Of a stretch of DNA of 64,000 bases, positions 1 to 9,885 are shown piece by piece. The position numbers and the translations under genes were made by a program. Position 1 is the first letter of the stretch, and each line of letters opens with the position of its first letter. The stretch is taken from contig NW_020167525.1 of assembly GCF_001641265.1 (NCBI RefSeq), positions 1,404,501-1,468,500 of the forward strand, in the 5' to 3' direction. Source of the DNA: Pseudogymnoascus destructans (taxonomy: Eukaryota > Ascomycota > Leotiomycetes > Thelebolales > Thelebolaceae). The notes under the pieces were generated by a model. The model had not been told where the DNA came from and ran no database searches. It was given only the letters and a program-made list of their open reading frames with translations.

Positions 1-395
1 GATCGGAGGATCGACCACGTAACCCCCTCGTTGTACCACCGACATGCAGCTTCAGTGCATATTATACCAAAATATGCATTTTGATAGTGCGCACAACTGC
101 CGGGATTGCGGGCGGCACGGCATTTTGTAGCTGTAAGGAATTAACACCGTTTTATCGGGTGGCTGGCTCGCGCTCCTGTGGTTTGTCGAGGCCGTCGATG
201 GCATGGGCGCAGCTCGATTTAGCTCAGTTCAGCCCCCAACTTAGTGATTGGCAGTGAGCGCCACGCCGCTGTCAACGCATGCCGCAAGGGGTGCTAATTT
301 CGTCCCATTTATAGCCGTGTGACTGATAGACGGTGTTGTTATTTTGTCCGAACAGCAAAGTAGAGTAAGTTGTTAAAAATACTCCGAATATCTCA

Positions 396-521
396 TGTTG
401 AACACAAATTTGGAGTTTGACGACTTGATTGAGAAACTACGGGGGGAGAAGCCCCTATATATACACAGTTGGTATACAGGCTACGCATGTGCAGCGTACT
501 ACCAGGAACGCAGTTCCAACA
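396..521 (+). mobile_element. Solo LTR, short (126 bp) family 'S'
   Basis: It starts TGTTGAACAC and ends GTTCCAACA, so it has TG...CA ends with an inverted TGTTG/CAACA. It is flanked by the 5-bp duplication TCTCA (391-395 and 522-526). A second copy lies at 26796-26919 with its own different duplication, GTTGT. The size, termini and 5-bp target duplication fit an LTR (copia-like or TRIM-like) left after LTR-LTR recombination. No internal region is present. Open frames crossing it are not taken as genes. Confidence 0.85.
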
Positions 522-1356
522 TCTCATTATTATGAGATTCACGATCATGAAATATATATGTTAACAAGCAGAGGCCATGATCGATGGACCACCAAAGAAG
601 CAAGAGCCTTGCTTCCTATCGATGTGCTTCGTACTGGACTATCTGCCGAAGAGCTCTTCCCCCTCAAATTCGTCGGCCATCTGAAGTGTTCGTCAGTGGA
701 GTATTAGCCAAATTTCACTCTTTCCTCAAGGCTGCTCCTTGCGTTCGAGCTTACCTTCCAGGGCATTCAGATAAACTGTCGCTCGAGCCTGGCCGTCTGA
801 AAACCCCCAGATGGCTCGTCATGGGATGACATTAGGCTGCGCACTACTCGCTCAATACTCGGCTCACTCGCTCAGTGGGTTACTCAGCTGGGTGAGTAGC
901 TGAACCTTTTACTCGACTCGGTGAGTGAGGTCAATACTCAGTTACTCTGTAAAAACCCGGTGAGTACTCGGCTATCACGTGTAAGATTTATGCATCATGT
1001 GAACAGTCCCTCATACGATTAATACTGTTTTATGGTTAAGTTAAAGTATTACATCTATTAGCATCACTCTCGCCATCTCTAGTAAGCTGTGAGAACGAAT
1101 CATGTATATTCCTCTATCTAAGTACCATGATTATCAGAAGATTATTAGAACGCTATTATCTATTATATATGCTTAAGAACATCCCTCCACCTTGCTTGAT
1201 GAGGCCGGCCAGACCTACTAATACCTAAAGTATTTATAGGGTCTTGATGAGGATCCTCGACTGAGCGGAACGAGCTATGAGTCAAGATAACTGTGTATAG
1301 AACTTGTTCATAAAATGTCTCTTGTGTGAGAATATGATCTTATTATAGGTATTAAC

Positions 1357-1785
1357 CTACATAATTCTGGTAATAATCTGGTAATCCTTACTTGTTGAGG
1401 TTGCATTTGATTGATTCACATTTGATAGAGACTATCCTTCCCATCTGTGACTTCTTTTTGCAAATGTCTGATGCAAGATGTGTTGCCATAGACTTTGGGC
1501 CAGCAGACTTGATTGCAGGATGCGTAAGGGCCTTCGAACAATAAGTACAAATAACACATGGTTCTCCAGAAAGCCGGTCTGCTCCTTGGTGATAACTTCT
1601 CCAGTATTGAGAACTCCAGTTGGTTGAATCCCATGCAATCTTCATAAGGAGTTTTGTAGTATGATCTGAGTGTTGTTCATACCATCGTGATAGCTTCCAC
1701 CACTCAATGAATATATCGTGTGTATCCTTAGTCCATTTGACGAATTGGTTTAACTTGCCAATATATTCAAGGCCTGCAGGGACTT
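1357..1785 (-). pseudogene. BED-type zinc finger exon of a hAT-like transposase relic
   Basis: Read from 1785 down to 1391, the frame encodes an aromatic-rich stretch (WKLSRWYEQH, WDSTNWSSQYW) and then CVICTYC, a spacer and HLASDIC. This is the Cys2...His/Cys spacing of BED fingers at the N-terminus of hAT transposases. A 5' splice site GTAAGG follows at 1391, with an intron containing two ATTACCAGA motifs. The upstream part of the coding region continues beyond the solo LTR at 1786-2034, whose removal with one GACTT copy joins the flanks. No RNase-H-like hAT core is readable between 1000 and 1357, so the gene is broken or partial. Confidence 0.45.
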
Positions 1786-2034
1786 TGTAAGGATGCCTGT
1801 CCCTCAGTGATGGAAAGGATCTGAGTCGGGCAGGTTACGGTCACATGATAAGAGTTAAGGCAGGTTAGCTGAGTCGGACCCGTTTCGGGTACTTAAGGAG
1901 ATTGACCCAACGGGGGTTCCTCTCTTCATCTTTTTTGTATCCTTCGTAGTAGACCTATAGGATAGCATCCGTTTAGCCTCTGACTCGCACTCTCATATGC
2001 TATTACTGTGAGCTGGGTGCCCTGTGTCCTTACA
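1786..2034 (+). mobile_element. Solo LTR, family 'A' (249 bp)
   Basis: Termini are TGTAAGGATG and GTGTCCTTACA, an 8-bp inverted TGTAAGGA/TCCTTACA. The perfect target duplication GACTT lies at 1781-1785 and 2035-2039. Further copies are at 3200, 28013, 41593 and 46757, plus a fragment at 27665. This copy belongs to the shorter subtype, which has a different middle segment from the 372-bp subtype. Confidence 0.92.
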
Positions 2035-3739
2035 GACTTAATTTAATGAGGATAGTCGTTGAGAAGACGGAAAAGAGTCTGAGAATACTGTCAGAATCAA
2101 ACAACTCTGAGTATTGAGATGGCATTTGGCAAATTGCTCGATTATCAGAAGGTTACCAGAAGTCTGGCTACGATGAAGTACTTAAATACCTGGTTTTCCA
2201 ACGCGAAAGGTACTCCAGCGCTATAACTTTAGCAACTCAAGTTCTCCTCTACTCTAGCTCCAGGAACAACATATCCTGTGCAGCTGATACCTTAGCCCAC
2301 TTTTCCTTATCAAACTTCTTAGAGTAGACAAGTAAGAACGCCTCTTTGAAGCTAGAACTATGAGTGGATATTTGCAACCATCCATTGTCGACAAGATTGT
2401 AAGACTTTGGGTACCACTGCACAGGTCCTGGTAATTAGGCCCACTTTCCAAACTGCCTGCTCGTACAAACAGAAATATTTATGTGGTGGGATAACCTCGT
2501 GAAAAGTGCTATAATAAACAATTAGTATTGCCAGAAGATTGCTAGGATGATCAGAGACGTACCCTTCCTCTACATCAATCCACGGCATATACTCAAAGAG
2601 ACGCTCAGGCTTCTTTCTCAGCTTTCCAGCCTTTCTCGTATATGAGTGGATACAGCTATCCCAGAAATGTTGCCACTTGCGGAAATTGGACTCTTCATGG
2701 GCCTATCAACTATTAGTATCACCAGAAGATTACCAGATTATGAGGTAGCATACATCAATGTGCGCTTGAGTTAAGAGAGCCTGGGTGCTAGTGATCTCTT
2801 CATCGGAAAGCTCATCTGGTAGAACAGCCTCGTCATTTAAAATATCTCGCGCTGTAACATAAGCTCCAACTCCAAATCGTCTTCAACCTCAGTATCCTCC
2901 CATTCGCTGTTATGATTGTCATCGATTGGAATACTTGAGATACCCTCAAATGCAGCAAGCTCAGTCAGAAGTTGTTTGGGCGGAGTAGATGGTGGGGCTT
3001 GTGGAGAAGAAGAGGCGCTAATATTCTTGACTTTCTGATTCGCAATGCAAGATGCATGGGTACCCTTCTCAGTCCTGTTTATAGTTAGATTGAGGCTACC
3101 AGAGATTACCAGAAGGAACTTACTGAACACAAATACGCTCAACCTTCAATTCATTCTGTAGACGTGTCTTGTCTTCAGTAGAGGCAGCGATATACTTTGT
3201 GTAATGACACAGGGCACCCAGCTCACAGTAATAGCATATGAGAGTGCGAGTTGGAGGCTAAAAGGATGCTATCCTATAGGTCTACTACGAAGGATACAAA
3301 AAAGATGAAGGGGGAACCCCGTTAAGTTTGTTTCCTTAAGTACCCGAAACGGGCCCGACTCGGTTATCCCAACCCTAGCCCTGAACCTTCCACCGCAACA
3401 GGTCCGCATCGACCCTGAACCCTACACCCTTACCGTCCCCCACTATAGTGTAACTCGCTATGTCCTCCTCTACTGGTCCGAAACCACACCGAGTCGGATT
3501 TCATGCTTGTGGTGACCGTAACAGCTCTGAGGCGGGTTCTTCGAGTATCTAGGTAAGGAGGCATCCTTACACTTTGCAGACTTATATAACTTCTTTAAGT
3601 AGTAGCTCAGATCAGCATGGTCAGCCTTGAGTGCTAAGTGAACAGCCTTCTCATCTTCAGTAAGGTTGGAGACGCAGTTGCGAGCTTTGATAGTATTCGC
3701 ATTAGTGGAGAGTTCTTCATGTGCCTTGAGTTTCGCCAT
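2035..3739 (-). pseudogene. Unidentified multi-exon gene inside the hAT-like element
   Basis: From an ATG at 3739 (MAKLKAHEELS...) a charged, helical-looking protein reads to the solo LTR at 3571. It resumes at 3199 after excision of the LTR, then crosses three well-formed minus-strand introns: 3075-3123 (GTAAGT...CTAAC...CAG), 2703-2753 (GTATGC...TACTAAT...TAG) and 2509-2562 (GTACGT...TACTAAT...TAG). Later exons carry EESNFRKWQHFWDSC and, downstream, PGPVQWYPKSYNLVDNGW. An in-frame TAA near 2835 and frame shifts show it is broken. I do not recognise the family. It may be the 5' part of the same gene as the BED exon or a second cargo gene. It is transcribed divergently from the H3-like gene, sharing about 400 bp of promoter. 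Confidence 0.4.
3200..3571 (-). mobile_element. Solo LTR, family 'A' (372 bp, long subtype)
   Basis: Inverted relative to the 1786 copy, it runs from TGTAATGACAC to CATCCTTACA and is flanked by the duplication CTTTG (3195-3199 and 3572-3576). Almost the same 371-bp sequence occurs at 28013-28383. It interrupts the minus-strand coding region that begins at 3739. Confidence 0.92.
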
Positions 3740-3984
3740 ACTAACTAAACACGTGATTAGCAGAGATCTCCAGAAGTTCTGGCTATAGAATCAAGATAAT
3801 AAACTTAGTTGAAGTCCTAGAGAAGAGGTAAAGGCTCAAAAGGGAAGAAGAATGTGTAGATCGGAGAGTAACCAAGGAAGGTGGTTCTAAGGTCGTGGTT
3901 ATTTTAAAGTTGCAAACAAAAATATTTGTGAAGGAATATTCACCTACAAAGAATTACTGTTCCAAAAACAACACCACAATGCGC

Positions 3985-4138
3985 ACCTTCATATAAAACA
4001 CATACCTTTCAACCTCTACCTCTTTACTATACTCTTCTTCTGCAATATTCTTTCTACAAACTCACTGTAAGTACACATATCTTTTGATCTACTTCTTTAT
4101 CTTGTGTTTACTTTACTAACTCACCTTGATATTAGCAA
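3985..4138 (+). promoter_or_regulatory. Promoter and leader intron of the H3-like gene
   Basis: A TATA-like ATATAAAA lies near 3991, followed by a pyrimidine-rich start region. Bases 4067-4135 form a clean intron in the leader (GTAAGT...TACTAAC...TTAG) that ends three bases before the ATG at 4139. Fungal histone H3 genes commonly have an intron in the leader, so this looks like part of a captured H3 locus. Confidence 0.5.
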
Positions 4139-4712
4139 ATGACTCGTACCAAGCAAACTGCTAGGAGATCAACTGGCGGCATAGCACCAAGGATGCCACT
4201 TGGATTACGGGCTGGCTCTGGGCTTGGCGGAAAGGGACAGGAAAAGGCTGTGGGCACAGCAAGAAAAGCTCCAGTTTGCTCATCTCAAGCTAGCAACAAT
4301 CATGCTCAGAAGGCCACGCGCTGCACAAAGTCTAGTAAGAGGATTACCAGAGGATTACCAGAGGATTACCAGAACTCTCTAATAAACATATAGGCACCAA
4401 GGCTCTCCGCGATATCAGAAGACAGCAACTTGATACTAGCTCCCATTCCAGCGTCTTGTTAGGGAAATCACAGAAGACTTCAAGTCCAATCTTCGCTTCC
4501 AGCAATCTGCTATCCTAGCTCTTTAGGAAGCTGCTGAATGCTTCCTCATTCGAGAATTTGAGAGTATGATGTTTAAACATAGTGACAGGGACATACTAAC
4601 AGTTATAGTGACAAACCTCCTCGCTATTCATGCGAAGAGAGTGACAATTCAGGCAAAGGGTATGATATTGGTTCGGCGTTTGCAGGATATGATGTTTAAG
4701 CTGTGGGCTTAA
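4139..4712 (+). pseudogene. Histone H3-like gene (broken, three coding exons)
   Basis: The N-terminus TRTKQTARRSTGGIAPR aligns with the H3 tail: K4 is kept, K9 is R, K14 is I and K18 is lost. Residues 21-60 no longer look like H3. Exon 2 (4394-4563) has STKALRDIRRQQ, LPFQRLVREITEDFKSNL and RFQQSAILAL, which is the H3 alpha-N/alpha-1/alpha-2 core. Exon 3 (4609-4712) has TNLLAIHAKRVTIQAKG, the H3 loop 2/alpha-3. Introns are 4335-4393 and 4564-4608 (TACTAAC branch site). The frame shifts near 4436 with loss of about seven residues, and a TAG at 4524-4526 replaces the conserved Gln, a C-to-T change. As it stands it cannot make a full histone. Whether an intact copy exists elsewhere cannot be seen here. 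Confidence 0.75.
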
Positions 4713-5054
4713 TCGATGGAAATGTCTCTCACCCAGGAATGAAGGTCAGATGAGTTCTGGCAACCATCTGGTAACCTGGTACCTAAAGGCCAAAGGTTAT
4801 AGTGTGGAATAGGACATCAACAATATGGGAATGGAGTTGGAGTTATGGCGTCTTGATCAATGAAGTCGCACCCCGTTTTTAACATAAGTAATGGCTAATC
4901 AAACACGTGATATAACTGAGTTGCCAAGACCCATACTAGGTACTCAGCAAGTGAGTAATCCTCATTCAACAATACTCGGGACATGAGTGAGTAACTCAGC
5001 TGGGTGAGTAAAAATTCTACTACTCGACTCGTGAGTACCCAGTGCGCTGCCTAG

Positions 5055-6212
5055 TTGGGGTGAGAGTAAGGTACTGGACTTCACTTCTGTGCTGAAGTAC
5101 TGCAGTTGGGAATCTCATACAAAATTTGCTGTGATTCCCAGCATCTGTACTTCCACAGCCGCCAACACCCTATATAAACCCCAATTGCTCGTCTTCCTCC
5201 AACAATGGGAGGTTTAGCTCGGCCGGTTAGCATAACGACACACTGCACGCGTCAGTTTGATAGGATCTAGCTTTCCTCGGGGTCTCCATTCAAGTGCCGT
5301 GACCTCGCAGTGGAGTACCCACTCGGTCAAGTGAGAGACCTATTATATTTTTCTTTTTCATTCTGGATTTTCAAAAAATCGTCCCGATCGCTGTACAAGG
5401 AGTTACCGGGGGGTTGTTCTTTGTCGTTGATTGTTTTTATTTTCTTCATCTCGGCTGGCGAGGCACAGAAATGTCAGTAGAGGTGCTTTTGGTGGTGTTT
5501 TGGGGGAAGGAGCGACTTTGATATTCGCTTAGCCGCGACAGGCGCGATGGGTGTCAGACGCGGCTAATCCACAACACGTGAATTCATCACGCCTTTCTGA
5601 CACTGTTTAAGTTACCATGATCGACTTCATCAATAATAAAAGATTACTTCTTTCTATCTATGAATTTTTATTGTGATGGTTCTAGACTTCATGTATCTTC
5701 TTCCAGCTGAGTTTCAATCACGTGTTTTGGCTGTTTAACTGACCTTTGTTCTTTCCCTCAAGGAGATTCAACAACACAACGTTGCCCCTCTAAAACCGTC
5801 AATGGCTTTCTTCTTTCCGCCTTCTCGAAACGCCGCAAATGCTTGAATCAGCCATCTCCTCCAATGGAACCTGTCAAGCACCTCAAATCCGCCACGGTCC
5901 AGCAACCCCCCGGCAAGACCACATGCCCGTCTTACACTCTTGGTTTCCCCGCACTGATCTTCTGTTTCACTTCAGGGACGCAACCAAAACCATAACTAAA
6001 ATACGCCTCAACGCAAGCCACAACGCCTGGTGTGATGCAATGGAGCACTTCATGATGACCCGCAAGTCTGCCAATGAGATCTACAACCCAGCTCACGTCT
6101 GAATCGCGCTGCTCGCTCGGCGACTTGCTTTTTCTATGGGCCGAACTATACTCTATACGCTAGGTGCCACGGCGCCACGGCAGGGACTCACCAAGTTGTT
6201 GTATGCCTTGCG
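5055..6212. other. No gene recognised
   Basis: Between the hAT-like element and the GH25 relic I see no protein with a recognisable family. A stretch at 5217-5340 looks faintly tRNA-like but has no convincing B box or acceptor stem. The open frame at 5839-6102 has no recognisable motif and is probably chance. Confidence 0.4.
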
Positions 6213-6625
6213 TTGTCGTCCTATGGCATGTGCGCGTGCCTGCCATATCCACCTTCCAGACCTGTCTGGCAAGCGAGTGATCGGCAGATACAGTGCCGAT
6301 CATCAGCTCGCACAAGATCCACCTTCTCCTCCCAGTACGTCGGCGCCACCAACGCCGGCTTCATCCGCGGTGGTTACCACTTCGCCCAGCCCGGCTCCTC
6401 CACCGGCGCCGCGCAGGCCAACTACTTCCTCGCCCACGGCGGCGGCTGGTCCAAGGACGGTATCACCCTCCCCGGCATGCTCGACATCGAGTACAACCCC
6501 TCCGGCGCAACCTGCTACGGCCTCTCCGCCGCGTCGATAGTAGCCTAGATTCACGACTACGTCAACAACTACCACACCAAGATCTACACCACCGCTGGCC
6601 ATACCAGACTATCTGGCAAAGCTCT
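6213..6625 (+). pseudogene. GH25 (Chalaropsis-type) lysozyme relic
   Basis: From about 6318 the frame reads STFSSQYVGATNAGFIRGGYHFAQPG, then a segment ending MLDIEYNPSGATCYGLSAAS and HDYVNNYHTKIYTTAG. This is typical of fungal N,O-diacetylmuramidases, including the DIE acidic pair of the active site. The N-terminal third is missing, including the signal peptide and first catalytic Asp, and is replaced by unrelated sequence. A TAG at about 6546 stands where the family has Trp (TGG to TAG). The C-terminal part decays soon after. It sits at the border between the transposon zone and the housekeeping block. Confidence 0.75.
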
Positions 6626-7388
6626 TGGTTAAAGGGAGGGTCTCTTCGCGGAAGGAAGGGGGTGGGAACGAGTAGCTATGAGATGTGGTGCTGAGAATGG
6701 TATTCAATCCAATTGTCTCATTGCCAGTTGTTATCATGATTTGATAGAATCGATATCACGTGATTTCACATACCTTGGTAGCGTACAGCTGAAATCCCGC
6801 ATTTCATCCACCACGAATCCTTTAACCACTGATATATCAAGTAGATATTCATCTTCCTGCTGTACTCTGTATATTTGATATAATATAGATAATATGAAAA
6901 GTTGAAACAGGGCATATGCGCGTGTTCTCATACCTTGGTAACCCCCAAGACCCCCCTGGCTCCACTACCCCAACCACCCCCAAATCCTCCGCCAACCCCC
7001 CCATTTTCCCATTTGTAAGTAATCTATCGCTCTCGATCTTTTATTCACTGTCTCTCTTTGCTGTCGCATCGTGAAGTTATCTTATCAGTATTGAACACTA
7101 CTGCCAGGCTGCGAAGTGAGAATACCCCGAGGTCAGCGACGCGGCTTGAGAGTCTATCGACACAACAACGAGTACAGTACAAACTCGACATCACAAACCA
7201 AACAGACTAAAGGCTTCATTCGTCCTTTTCAATACACCTCGGCGGTGAGCCAAACGCGACAAGAAGTCGCCTAATCACAGCCTGTTCCGTCGTCGCAAAC
7301 ACCTGTATTGCGACCTCGACAGCATCACTTCTCTGATCATTCCGATCACCAACATACCACCTTCTTTCACAACTACAAACCACCCACA
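6626..7388. other. Intergenic; promoter of the MARVEL gene
   Basis: No gene is recognised. The AT-rich part (6700-6900) gives way at about 6940 to C-rich sequence and a pyrimidine-rich leader ending in CACCCACAATG. No clear TATA box is seen. Confidence 0.4.
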
Positions 7389-8063
7389 ATGCTCTTCGGA
7401 CTCTTCTTCGCCTTCTGGCGCTTCTCCCAAATCCTCACCCTCGTACGTCCCCCCTTGCTACCCCCATACTACTCCTCGAACCCTTAGCTAACATCTCCCC
7501 CCCAGATCCCAGTAGTAGGCATGCTCTCCTGGTTCATCCACCTCTACGTCACCGCCAACGCCCTCACCCCCGACGCCATCCTCGTCCTCTTTATCGTCGT
7601 CGTCCTCGCCGTCGTCTGGGCCATCGCCACCCTCTTCACCTACCACCGTTCCAAGAACAACGCCCGCTTCGTCGCCCTCATCGACCTCGGCTTCGTCGGC
7701 GCCTTGATCGGGGGCATCTACACCCTCCGCGGCATCTCGGATGATAACTGCACCGGTCTGACGTCGCCGACTTCGTACACGGCTAGCTTTGCGCTGCTGG
7801 GGAGTGTGAGGTTTGGGGGTTATGGGATTCCGTTGAGCAAGACGTGTGCGATGCTCAAGGCGAGCTGGGCGCTGTCGATTATGAATTGCCTGTTCTTTTT
7901 CTTTACTAGTATGCTGGCTTACATGCATGGGGGACACAAGGAGGTGGTGGTGGTGAAGAGGGAGAGCCATGGTAGCAGGCATAGGCATAGGTCGAGGAGG
8001 GGGAGTAGGGGTAGCAGAGGCAGCAGCAGGAGGAGTGGGGGGGGGAGCAGGGCTTATGTTTAG
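7389..8063 (+). CDS. MARVEL-like four-pass membrane protein
   Basis: There are two exons, 7389-7442 and 7506-8063, separated by a 63-bp intron (GTACGT...CTAAC...CAG); they give 203 aa. The first exon adds the start of the first membrane segment (MLFGLFFAFWRFSQILTL). Hydrophobic segments follow at about residues 19-45 (VLFIVVVLAVVWAIATLF lies in the second), 65-85 and 130-150, then a highly basic Arg/Ser/Gly tail (HRHRSRRGSRGSRGSS). This matches small fungal MARVEL-domain proteins, which sit in the plasma membrane or eisosome-like domains. The exact function is unknown. The start is chosen because the in-frame ATG at 7521 would remove half of the first membrane helix. Confidence 0.75.
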
Positions 8064-9885
8064 GGATGAAGATGGAAGGGGAAATCGTGGGAGTATATTT
8101 GGGAGGATTTAACGGCCGATTATTTTGATCGAGGGAGGGAATGTATGATACCATGCTGGCGTTTATTTGGATGTGTTAGATAGAGACGCAACGTCTTGGG
8201 TCCAGACTTCAGGATCGAATGAATGATTTGATTTTGTTGAATCCTCGGCCCGGAAACAGGGATCAGGGCCCTGATACCGAAGCTGTGTCAGCCAGTTTCG
8301 TGATCCTCCGGATACTGGATCTTCCGATTCTAAAAGCTTCGATTCTGAAGCTCTAGGGAACGGACCGAAACCAGGAGGGTTTCAGGATCCGAGCCACGAA
8401 TAGGCATAGGAATAGAGCCCGTAACAGTATATATAGTAGTTAGAATAGCTTCAATTTTAAGAATATGCATTACAAAATTATCACTTTGGGCCCTACTGCT
8501 TCATGACTGTATTTTCGGTATATTCTCTAACTACTATTCCTGCCTGTTTTTACAATGAGAAAACCCAATTTATATGCTTCTTTACAGGGTAAAAGACATG
8601 CTATATTATTCTTTTGCCGTTTTTTAATTTGGCACTCTTCGTCAAGTTCCAAGTTATTCATCTAACAATATCCACCTCGTAATCTCATCCTCGGACTTTT
8701 TTTTTTTTTTTTTTTTTCTTTCGCGCTCTCGATCCACTTGCATCTGAATCAGGAAATGCACCAGATTCGCCTACCCCCACTAGCGCGACGCGAGCCAGAT
8801 ATATAAACTCCCTTCCCCCCCCAAACTCTCTTCTTTTCTTTTCATGTCGATTTTACTTCGTGAGTCTACCCCCCCCCCAGCTCTCAACCCAACTCTTCCC
8901 ACCAGTTGCTCTTTTGCTACCTCAACAGTCAAAAACAGGCGGCTGTCTGAACAACGGAACACCAGCTAACACCTTCCCAGATGGAATCATTTTCTTTAGT
9001 AAACATCCCCATACTGTGTTTCTCACGAAAGCCACAGATTCCAACCTGGTTGATGACTTATCTCCTCGCTGCCCAAGAGTGATACCTTTTTACTCTCGCT
9101 CTGCGCGCAAGCGTGGCGGTTTTGCTCTCGAAAGAGGCGGCTGTATTAGAGAGTGGTGATGATCTTGTCCCGGTCTTGCCGTCTGCCTTTGGGCGCGTGG
9201 ATTGGGTGGGTGGTGACGGATGTCTGACAGGCTTTTGTCTTTTTGACTTTTCTTTCTTTTCATTGCAGACTGGGCTTGATGCTTGGTTGTGAGGAAGAAT
9301 GGTGGCTCAGTTGCGGTGTCTACAGTTGTGTTCATCTATCTTCTGGTGGAGGTTCAAGTGGAAGCATGGGCTATGGTCATGAAGAGACATGTATGGGTTC
9401 GATTGGTTGTATAACTTCTATAAGACTTCTAATATGTTGTCATGTTTCTAGAATTTGTATAACTGTTTACATCGTAGAATGCTCGTAACCACAGGCTGAA
9501 ATATCTGACGGGAAAGAATGTGATAACCCATCTGTGGAATTCTCTTTGTCTGAATCCCCGACCTTCTATAAACGTCATCCTCTTCCTAACTCCATCTTAC
9601 GTGAAATCTCTACCATAGCAACCTCAAAACATCTAGATATTTCACGTCCAAACTGCAAAAAATAAGACCCTTCGCGCATGAGAAAAATAAATTCCTCCAA
9701 CTCCCAGCCTCGCCCACCCAAAAGCGGCGAGACCCCCATTCTGCCGCCAAAAACTCCCAAAAACTCCAAAAACTCCCCCAACCCCAACCCCAACCCCAAC
9801 CACAGAAACCCTCCCCCAACGCAACCCCCCACCATCACCAAGGTCCAATCCTCCGTCTCCGCCCAGCGGACCCCCAATCGCAAAC
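8064..9885. other. Intergenic region without a supported gene
   Basis: The stretch holds a long poly-T run (about 8699-8718), a TATA-like ATATATAAA near 8798, and several intron-like signals (GTGAGT near 8859, TTGCAG near 9268). Small open frames (for example from 8860 and from 8981) have no recognisable domain. A spliced short transcript is possible. The last 350 bp are very C-rich and form the JIP5 promoter and leader. Confidence 0.35.

Larger units (their letters stand above)
834..5054. mobile_element. hAT-like element carrying a histone H3-like gene
   Basis: The left end reads TAGGCTGCGCACT and the reverse complement of the right end reads TAGGCAGCGCACT, a 13-bp terminal inverted repeat with one mismatch. 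Inside both ends (about 840-985 and 4900-5050) are many copies of ACTCAGCTGGGTGAGTA-like and TACTCG motifs in both orientations, like the subterminal repeats of fungal hAT elements. The interior holds a divergent pair: a damaged minus-strand multi-exon coding region that includes a BED-type zinc finger, and a plus-strand H3-like pseudogene. Two solo LTRs (1786-2034, 3200-3571) inserted later. I find no clear 8-bp target duplication at the ends and no recognisable hAT catalytic core, so the hAT assignment rests on termini plus BED finger and the boundaries are tentative. Confidence 0.55.

Noticed and set aside
5217..5340. tRNA-like or SINE-like stretch with an A-box-like TAGCTCGGCCGG
   Set aside because: No matching acceptor stem, no proper B box, and no anticodon arm of the right length.
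8860..9159. 99-codon open frame downstream of a TATA-like box
   Set aside because: No conserved feature; intron-like signals cross it and codon usage differs from neighbouring genes.
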